Below, in pieces: positions 41,633-47,242 of a stretch of DNA of 48,833 nucleotides. Made by a program: the position numbers and the translations under genes. Numbering within the stretch: the first letter of the stretch is position 1; every line of letters begins with the position of its first letter. Location: positions 1 through 48,833 of the forward strand of contig CAIKWE010000017.1 of the NCBI GenBank assembly GCA_903831085.1. Direction: 5' to 3'. This DNA comes from an uncultured Verrucomicrobiota bacterium (lineage in GTDB: Bacteria > Verrucomicrobiota > Kiritimatiellia > Kiritimatiellales > Tichowtungiaceae). Under the pieces are notes generated by a model. The model was given only the letters and a program-made list of their open reading frames with translations, had not been told where the DNA came from and did no database searches.

Positions 41633-42337
41633 TCAGCGAATGTTGATAAGCATGCGGCCGCAGAAGTTGCAGATGACCAGCTTGTCGGGGTTCAGCGCAT
41701 CGTTGGTGACCTGCGGCGGCAGTTTCATGTGGCAGCCGGAGCAGTGGTCTTTTTCGACCTGAACAACGGCGAAGTCGCCTTTGTTTTTGAACAGGCGTTC
41801 ATATTTTAAAAGCAGGGACGGATTGACGTTTGAGGTGATCCGTCCGCGGTCGGCAAGGAGCGCGTCGAGATCTTCCTGGACTTCGCTCAGGCGCTCTTCG
41901 AGCATCGCCTGTTCGTCGCTTACGCCGCCCTCTTCTTCTTTCAGTTCGGCTTCGCGCTCCGCGATGATTTTTTTAGCGGATTCAATATGTTCCATCAGGA
42001 CGATTTCGCGGTCTTCGAGCGCGGAAATATGTTTCTCAGCGGCGGCGATTTCCTGGAGGAACGCGCGATACTGGTCGTTCGTCTTGGCCTCCATCTGCTG
42101 CTGCTTGTACTTGATAATTTTTTCGTTGTGCGTTCCGGCTTCGATTTCGAGCTGTTTGAGGTCGGAGGTGACTTTTTTCAGCGCTTCGCGGGATTGATTG
42201 AGCTTGGTTTTGGCGCCTTCGAGCTGTTTTTCAATATCGGCTTTGCGGGCGGGGATGTCGCGGATTTCGCGCTGGAGTTTAGCGATTTTACGGTCTTTTT
42301 CCTGCAATACCAGAAGTGCCTCGAGCGGGTGCGCCAT
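41633..42337 (-). CDS. Coiled-coil protein with C4 zinc ribbon (PF02591 type)
   Basis: 234 aa. Residues about 5-165 are a heptad-rich coiled coil (KDRKIAKLQREIRD, KTKLNQSREALKKV). The C-terminus holds a zinc ribbon CSGCHMKLP...CNFCGRML with four Cys. This family is widespread and of unknown function; it is sometimes annotated as a nucleic-acid-binding zinc-ribbon protein. AGTTTTAG upstream is a weak ribosome site. Probably transcribed alone; 149 bp separate it from pyrE. Confidence 0.85.
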   Translation of the reverse strand: MAHPLEALLVLQEKDRKIAKLQREIRDIPARKADIEKQLEGAKTKLNQSREALKKVTSDLKQLEIEAGTHNEKIIKYKQQQMEAKTNDQYRAFLQEIAAAEKHISALEDREIVLMEHIESAKKIIAEREAELKEEEGGVSDEQAMLEERLSEVQEDLDALLADRGRITSNVNPSLLLKYERLFKNKGDFAVVQVEKDHCSGCHMKLPPQVTNDALNPDKLVICNFCGRMLINIR

Positions 42338-42446
42338 AACTAAAACTCCATTTAGCAGAACAAAAATGAGCGGGGAGAATAAGCCCTATCCTGAAACGTG
42401 ACAACAGAAAATTCAGGGAATAATCGGAACGGCAGAACGCGCCCGG

Positions 42447-42470
42447 CCCTTCGATGAACTCAGGACAGGC
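42447..42470. repeat. Fragment resembling a widespread dispersed repeat
   Basis: Contains CCCTTCGATGAAC then TCAGGACAGGC. Closely similar strings (CCTTCGACAAGCTCAGGACAGGC type) recur between genes in many unrelated bacterial genomes. Only one partial copy is seen, in the gap between pyrE and the zinc-ribbon gene. Confidence 0.4.
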
Positions 42471-42486
42471 GGTCGCGTTCCACCGG

Positions 42487-43062
42487 TCAACTTCCGGGAT
42501 GAACCAGCGGCAGTCCCTGCTTGCAAAGCGGACATTCGGCGGGCTCCCAGGTGACCGGTTCGATATCGAGCAGGCTGACGGTCGGGTAGTCAAATTTCGC
42601 CTTGCCGCCGCTGCGGTTGACCAGTACGCCGACGGCCTGCACGATGCCGCCGTTCTGTTTGACGATATCAATGGTCTCCTGCACTCGTCCGCCACGGGTG
42701 ATAACGTCTTCCGCCACCAGAAACCGCTCGCCCTTTTCAATTTTGAACCGGCGCATCTCCAGCATTTTGTCCGCGTTCTTTTCCGCGAAAATAAATCGGG
42801 TGCCGAGCGCGCGGGCGACTTCGTGTCCGACCGGAATCCCGCCGAGCGCCGGAGAAATCACGGTGTCGATTTCCAGCTTACCGAGAACGGCTTTCATCTT
42901 TTCGACCAGCGCGGTGCAAACCTGTTCGGCGATGCGGGGATACTGCAACAGCAGCGCGCATTGGAAAAAACGGTTGGAATGGAGGCCGGACCGGAGTTCA
43001 AAGTGGCCGTTGAGCAGTGCCTGGGTGTCTTCAAAGAGCTTGAGCAAATCGGTTTCTTTCAT
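42487..43062 (-). CDS. pyrE: Orotate phosphoribosyltransferase
   Basis: 191 aa. Converts orotate and PRPP to OMP in pyrimidine synthesis. The PRPP loop FLVAEDVITRGGRVQETI and the N-terminal GHFELRSGLHSNRFFQC are diagnostic. The C-terminal CPLCKQGLPLVHPGS belongs to the subgroup found in many anaerobes. Starts 7 bp after the ribE stop, so it is the last gene of the riboflavin operon and may follow FMN control. Confidence 0.95.
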   Translation of the reverse strand: MKETDLLKLFEDTQALLNGHFELRSGLHSNRFFQCALLLQYPRIAEQVCTALVEKMKAVLGKLEIDTVISPALGGIPVGHEVARALGTRFIFAEKNADKMLEMRRFKIEKGERFLVAEDVITRGGRVQETIDIVKQNGGIVQAVGVLVNRSGGKAKFDYPTVSLLDIEPVTWEPAECPLCKQGLPLVHPGS

Positions 43063-43069
43063 GATTTTC

Positions 43070-43708
43070 CTATTTTGGTTGAGCCGTTCCTAAACTGATT
43101 CGGTAATCCTGTCCGCCGCCAAACTCGAGAATGCGCTGCACGTGCTTCCCGAGAATATCGGCCTCTAAATTCACTTTGGTGCCGGGCTTAAACTCCGACA
43201 TATCGGTTTCCTCGATCGTATGAGGGATAATATGGACGACAAACGCATCGTCCTTCAACTCGGCAACCGTCAGAGAAATTCCGTCCAGCGCAATCGAGCC
43301 CTTGTACACCATCAGCATGAGCATGTCCCGTGAGCATTCGATTTCAAACTTCCAGTCGCGGTCAACACGGTCGATCCGCCGCACCCGTCCGGTGCCGTCC
43401 ACGTGGCCGGTCACAATATGTCCGCCGAGCGTGTCGCCCAGCGCCAGCGCACGCTCCAGATTCACCACCGAGCCCTGCCCTTTTTCGCCGAGGTTGGTTT
43501 TATTGAAGGTTTCCGTGAGCACATCGAAACAAAAATTTTCGCCTTCGATGGCCGCGACCGTCAGGCAGGCGCCGTTCACGGCGATACTGTCGCCCAGATG
43601 AACCGGCGCATCAAACGGACGATTCGGCTTCAGCGTGATACGGCCCGACGCGCCGTGCATCTTCACATCCACAATCGTTCCAAGTCTCTGAACAATCCCT
43701 GTAAACAT
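43070..43708 (-). CDS. ribE: Riboflavin synthase, alpha subunit
   Basis: 212 aa from ATG 43708 (AGGGAGAAATA upstream). Dismutates two lumazines to riboflavin. The start MFTGIVQRLG and the two homologous lumazine-binding repeats (SIAVNGACLTV... and SIALDGISLTV...) are intact, with GHVDGTGRV between them. Shares one base with the ribD stop (TAATG). Fourth riboflavin gene of the operon after ribBA, ribH and ribD. Confidence 0.96.
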   Translation of the reverse strand: MFTGIVQRLGTIVDVKMHGASGRITLKPNRPFDAPVHLGDSIAVNGACLTVAAIEGENFCFDVLTETFNKTNLGEKGQGSVVNLERALALGDTLGGHIVTGHVDGTGRVRRIDRVDRDWKFEIECSRDMLMLMVYKGSIALDGISLTVAELKDDAFVVHIIPHTIEETDMSEFKPGTKVNLEADILGKHVQRILEFGGGQDYRISLGTAQPK

Positions 43709-44727
43709 TATTTCTCCCTGACCGGTAAGGCCCGTATGAAAACATCTTTTCCGCATTTTTCCAAGGTCTGGAAATGCAAAAGCGGCATCTTGGCCAGCGG
43801 CCAGCCTTTTTTTCCAACCATTGGAACCCCGTCGCCGCCGATCAGCGACGGCGCAATAAACAGGGCAAACTCATCCACCAGACCGGCACGCACCAGCGAT
43901 CCGGCCAGCTCGCCGCCGCCTTCGCACAGCACATGCATCACGCCGAGCTTGCCGAGCTCGCGCAAAATTTTCTTTAGCGGACCGTTCATCACCAGCGTCC
44001 GCTCCGACGCTTCATCCGTCAGCACTTTAGCGTCCGCCTGAAGAGCTGAGCCGACCACTACCCGTAACGGCGCACGGCCTTTAGCCGGGCGCGGCAGAAG
44101 CGACGGATTATCGGCGCGCACGGTTCCTGCGCCGACCATGATCGCGTCAGCCGAACGGCGCAGTTCCTGCACTTTAGCCCGCGCCTGCGGACCGGTGATC
44201 CACTTTGATTTTCCGGAAGCATCGGCGATCCGGCCATCGAGGGTTGAGGCCAATTTGAGCGTCACATACGGCATGCCGGTGAGAATGCGTTTAGCAAACG
44301 GGGCAATCAGCGCCTCGGCTTCGGCGCGGCAAACGCCGATGATCACCTCGACACCGGCGCGGCGTAAAATCCAGATGCCCCGTCCGGCGTGAACTGGATT
44401 GGGGTCTTTTGCGCCAATCACCACTCGACGGATGCCGCGCGCCAGAATCAAATCCGTGCACGGCGAAGTGCGCCCAGTGGTTGAACAAGGCTCCAACGTT
44501 ACATACAGAGTTGCCGACTTTAGACTCCCTGCTCCATGCGCCCTGCTCCATGCCGCCAGACAATTGACTTCGGCGTGCGGGCCGCCAGCCTTTTTATGGA
44601 AGCCTTCGGCGATGATCTTCCCATTTTGAACCAGCACCGCGCCGACCGGCGGATTGGGCCGTGTCAGCCCTTCCCCGCGTTTTGCCAGCGCGAGCGCCCG
44701 TTGCATGAATGGTTCGTGAAGACTCAT
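43708..44727 (-). CDS. ribD: Bifunctional riboflavin deaminase/reductase
   Basis: 339 aa. N-terminal cytidine-deaminase-like zinc domain with HAEVN and PCSTTGRTSPC; C-terminal reductase domain (LKLASTLDGRIA, WITGPQAR, GAGTVRADNPSL). Two perfect iterated palindromes 53 bp apart near the 3' end encode VPMVG (43812) and FQTLE (43759). A 14-bp tandem duplication (44527-44554) enlarges the loop after HAEVNCLAA (about five residues longer than usual). Overlaps nusB by ATGA. Confidence 0.95.
   Translation of the reverse strand: MSLHEPFMQRALALAKRGEGLTRPNPPVGAVLVQNGKIIAEGFHKKAGGPHAEVNCLAAWSRAHGAGSLKSATLYVTLEPCSTTGRTSPCTDLILARGIRRVVIGAKDPNPVHAGRGIWILRRAGVEVIIGVCRAEAEALIAPFAKRILTGMPYVTLKLASTLDGRIADASGKSKWITGPQARAKVQELRRSADAIMVGAGTVRADNPSLLPRPAKGRAPLRVVVGSALQADAKVLTDEASERTLVMNGPLKKILRELGKLGVMHVLCEGGGELAGSLVRAGLVDEFALFIAPSLIGGDGVPMVGKKGWPLAKMPLLHFQTLEKCGKDVFIRALPVREK
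43759..43773. repeat. Iterated palindrome, copy 12
   Basis: Perfect copy TTCCAAGGTCTGGAA in ribD; on the coding strand F-Q-T-L-E. Lies 53 bp from copy 13. Confidence 0.9.
43812..43826. repeat. Iterated palindrome, copy 13
   Basis: Perfect copy TTCCAACCATTGGAA in ribD; on the coding strand frame 2, V-P-M-V-G. Confidence 0.9.
44527..44554. repeat. 14-bp tandem duplication in ribD
   Basis: CCCTGCTCCATGCG directly followed by CCCTGCTCCATGCC, 13 of 14 identical, inside the deaminase domain. Confidence 0.75.
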
Positions 44728-45170
44728 TGCGGAGTATTTGTGCGGGAAGGCCGGTCGAGTTCTTTCTGAATCCGGTCGAGCACACCGTTCACAAACCGGC
44801 CGGACTCTTTGCTGATATAGGCTTTGGCGATCTCGACCGCTTCATTGATGGAAACCACCGGCGGAATATCGCTGCGGAAAAGCATCTCGTAAACCGCCAC
44901 GCGCAGGATCGTACGGTCGAGCACGCCGAGACGGTCGACGTCCCAGTTCTGCGTGTACTTCGAAATCGTCCGGTCGACCTCGCGCCGTTTTTCGATCACG
45001 CCATGCACCACTTCGTTGACGTAGGTTGTGTCGCGTTCCGACGGTTTCTTCTCTTCGTCATTCCAGAAATCGGCCAAGGCTTGATCCAGATTGTCCGGAT
45101 TAAACTCCGTCTGAAACAGAAGCTGCACAGCCCATTCACGCGCCTGACGGCGCCCAGTCACTTTTGTCAT
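44724..45170 (-). CDS. nusB: Transcription antitermination factor NusB
   Basis: 148 aa all-helical protein that binds boxA RNA with S10 (NusE) in rRNA antitermination. KVTGRRQAREWAVQLLFQTEF and the C-terminal VSINEAVEIAKAYISKESGRFVNGVLD are the family blocks. Overlaps ribH and ribD by 4 bp each. The ribH-nusB linkage is common in bacteria. Confidence 0.95.
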   Translation of the reverse strand: MTKVTGRRQAREWAVQLLFQTEFNPDNLDQALADFWNDEEKKPSERDTTYVNEVVHGVIEKRREVDRTISKYTQNWDVDRLGVLDRTILRVAVYEMLFRSDIPPVVSINEAVEIAKAYISKESGRFVNGVLDRIQKELDRPSRTNTPQ

Positions 45171-45649
45171 TTAGAACCTTTTATCTTTCTCAAAACATTG
45201 GCGGTTTCAATGGCGGCCTCGGCGGCGTACCAGCCGCGACTCGTCCGGCTGCGGGTGCAGCGCGCCACCGCCTGCTCCCAGTTGCGCGTGCCGACAATTT
45301 CGTTGATGACCGGCACACCGTGTTCGCGGGCGATATCGAGTAGCGCGATGCCGGTCGACTCGCCGATCATCTGTGCGTGCGGCGTTTCGCCTTCCACCAC
45401 CACGCCCAGCGCGATCAGCGCGTCATATTCTTCGCTTTTCGCCAGTTCGTTGATCACTACCGGAATTTCGTATGCACCCGGCACATAAAAAATTCCAATG
45501 TTTGGAACTTTCGCGCCGTTTTCTTCCAGACATTGGAATGCATCGTCCGCCAGCTGTTGCGTCAGCTCCGCATTAAAGCGGCTGACCACGATCGCGAACT
45601 TCAGTCCGCTCGCATCCAGTTCTTTAGTCTGATTGAATCCTTTAGCCAT
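45167..45649 (-). CDS. ribH: 6,7-dimethyl-8-ribityllumazine synthase
   Basis: 160 aa. Condenses the RibBA and RibD products to the lumazine. AIVVSRFNAELT, VPGAYEIPVV, ALGVVVEGETPHAQM (catalytic His) and AAIETANVL are present. Two perfect iterated palindromes 31 bp apart encode FQCLE (45524) and VPNIG (45493) in helix 1 and the following strand. Follows ribBA by 8 bp. Confidence 0.95.
   Translation of the reverse strand: MAKGFNQTKELDASGLKFAIVVSRFNAELTQQLADDAFQCLEENGAKVPNIGIFYVPGAYEIPVVINELAKSEEYDALIALGVVVEGETPHAQMIGESTGIALLDIAREHGVPVINEIVGTRNWEQAVARCTRSRTSRGWYAAEAAIETANVLRKIKGSK
45493..45507. repeat. Iterated palindrome, copy 14
   Basis: Perfect copy TTCCAATGTTTGGAA in ribH; coding strand frame 2, V-P-N-I-G. 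Confidence 0.9.
45524..45538. repeat. Iterated palindrome, copy 15
   Basis: Perfect copy TTCCAGACATTGGAA in ribH; coding strand F-Q-C-L-E, 31 bp from copy 14. Confidence 0.9.
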
Positions 45650-45657
45650 GATAACTC

Positions 45658-46863
45658 TCAGAGCATGTGTTTCATCTTGTCGCGCTTGGTATTCATGTAG
45701 CGCACGTTGTGCGGTGTTGAAGGAAGCACAATAGACACCCGTTCGACAATCTCAATACCGTATTTATCCAGCCCGTCAATCTTGGCCGGGTTATTGGTCA
45801 GCAGGTGGATCTCCGTCATATTGAGGTCTTTCAGAATCTGCGCGCCGATGCCGTAGTCGCGCAGGTCGGCGGCGAAGCCGAGCTCCACATTGGCTTCGAC
45901 GGTATCCATTCCCTGATCCTGAAGTTCATAAGCGTGGATTTTTTTGGTCAGGCCGATGCCGCGCCCTTCCTGCCGCATGTAGATCACCGCGCCGTAGCCG
46001 TATTCGCTGATCATTTGCAAAGCATGCTGAAGCTGCTGACCGCAGTCGCACCGCTGGGAGCTGAAGACATCACCGGTCAGACACTCGCTGTGAACCCGCA
46101 CCAGCGGGTGCGGTTTTTCCGGCGTCGGCCCGCCGATAAACAGCGCCAGATGATCTTTGTCGTCCACGATCGAGCTGTAAATTCGGAGTGTGAAGTCGCC
46201 GTAGTCCGTCGGCATTTTGACCTGCCGTTCCATGTGGACCAGCTTTTCGTTGACGTAGCGGTATTTGGCAATTTCCGCGACCGAGGTCATCTTTAGTCTG
46301 TGTTTTCTGGCGAACGCGATCAGCTCCGGCAGGCGGGCCATCGAACCGTCGTCGTTGGTCACCTCGCAAATCACCCCGGCCGGCTGGAGCCCGGCCATAC
46401 GGGTCAGATCGATCGTCGCCTCGGTGTGCCCGGCGCGCTCCAGCACGCCGCCATCCATTGCGATCAGCGGAAAAATATGTCCGGGACAGACCAGATCTTC
46501 CGGACGGGTTTTCGGATCGACCAGCATGTGGACGGTATGCGCCCGTTCTGCGGTACTGATTCCGGTGGTGCTGTCGACGGCGTCAACGGAAACCGCGAAA
46601 GCCGTTTTGAACTTATCGCCTTCATGCGAAATGTTCATCCGCTTCAGGCCGAGGTGCGCCGCCCGTTCTGCGGTGACCGGCACACAGACCAGCCCGCGGG
46701 CATGAGTGATCATGAAATTAATCTGCTCCGGCGTGCAGGATTCCGCCGCGCAGATCACATCGCCTTCGTTCTCACGGTTTTCGTCATCCGTGATCAGCAC
46801 CATCTCGCCGCGCCGCATGGCATCCAGAACATCTTCTATTGAATCAAACATCTTCTCGCTCAT
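45658..46863 (-). CDS. ribBA: Bifunctional DHBP synthase / GTP cyclohydrolase II
   Basis: 401 aa. The N-terminal half (about 1-205) is 3,4-dihydroxy-2-butanone-4-phosphate synthase with DDENRENEGDV and RAGHTEATIDL. The C-terminal half is GTP cyclohydrolase II with zinc ligands SECLTGDVFSSQRCDCGQQ and the catalytic RQEGRGIGL. Opens riboflavin synthesis from both precursor branches. AAGGATGG lies upstream. First gene of the riboflavin operon, directly under an FMN riboswitch and terminator. Confidence 0.97.
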   Translation of the reverse strand: MSEKMFDSIEDVLDAMRRGEMVLITDDENRENEGDVICAAESCTPEQINFMITHARGLVCVPVTAERAAHLGLKRMNISHEGDKFKTAFAVSVDAVDSTTGISTAERAHTVHMLVDPKTRPEDLVCPGHIFPLIAMDGGVLERAGHTEATIDLTRMAGLQPAGVICEVTNDDGSMARLPELIAFARKHRLKMTSVAEIAKYRYVNEKLVHMERQVKMPTDYGDFTLRIYSSIVDDKDHLALFIGGPTPEKPHPLVRVHSECLTGDVFSSQRCDCGQQLQHALQMISEYGYGAVIYMRQEGRGIGLTKKIHAYELQDQGMDTVEANVELGFAADLRDYGIGAQILKDLNMTEIHLLTNNPAKIDGLDKYGIEIVERVSIVLPSTPHNVRYMNTKRDKMKHML

Positions 46864-46883
46864 ACCAAACCATCCTTACATGC

Positions 46884-46914
46884 AAAAACCCTGAAGACCC
46901 AAGGTCTTTCAGGG
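46884..46914 (-). terminator. Riboswitch-controlled intrinsic terminator
   Basis: On the minus strand CCCTGAAAGACC, loop TTG, GGTCTTCAGGG, then five T. It lies between the FMN aptamer and ribBA. Its 5' arm lies in a segment (46908-46917) perfectly complementary to the 5' end of the aptamer (47060-47069), which gives an alternative antiterminator. Confidence 0.85.
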
Positions 46915-46938
46915 CAGAAAGGTTTTTGCATTCTGTTT

Positions 46939-47072
46939 ATCTTCTTTCATCCAGACTCTACTGTCGGTTGCAGAATCACACTGCATCTGTCCCGATCACG
47001 CCGCTGTGCGGGTATCGGGACTCGCGGACTGTTTTTTACCGCCGGTCGGGAATTTCACCCTGCCCTGAAGAT
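46939..47072 (-). promoter_or_regulatory. FMN riboswitch (RFN element)
   Basis: On the minus strand: ATCTTCAGGGCAGGGTGAAA, TTCCCGACCGGCGGTA, a variable arm, then CAACCGACAGTA, GAGTCTGGATGAAAGAAGAT. P1 is ATCTTC with GAAGAT. All conserved RFN blocks are present. Binding FMN should favour the terminator at 46884-46914 and switch off the rib operon. Confidence 0.97.
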
Positions 47073-47079
47073 GGGATGG

Positions 47080-47107
47080 ATTATTGTCATTTAAAGAAGT
47101 CGTTCAA
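47080..47107 (-). promoter_or_regulatory. Riboflavin operon promoter
   Basis: On the minus strand TTGAAC (47107-47102), 16-nt spacer, AATAAT (47085-47080). The predicted start is close to 47072, the first base of the aptamer. Confidence 0.6.
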
Positions 47108-47138
47108 GCACATTCTGCCCGATGCGACGTCCGATCAT

Positions 47139-47195
47139 TGTAGCCGCGATCCATGATCGCGGATGAAATGTCCGAGGTCACGGACCTCGGCTACA
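47139..47195. repeat. Head-to-head pair of REP-like hairpins (BIME-like)
   Basis: TGTAG, then CCGCGATC-CAT-GATCGCGG (47144-47162), a 9-nt spacer, then CCGAGGTC-ACG-GACCTCGG (47172-47190) and CTACA. Both stems are perfect 8-3-8. Lies between the riboflavin promoter and the 3' end of the kinase gene. Confidence 0.8.
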
Positions 47196-47242
47196 AAAAT
47201 GGCTCTAAAGAAGTCTGCGTGCTGAAGGCGCGCAATATCCAA

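Noticed and set aside
45225-45260. Inverted repeat near the ribH 3' end (CAGCCG...CGGCTG)
   Set aside because: A short 6-bp stem with a 9-nt loop in GC-rich coding DNA is not distinguishable from chance.
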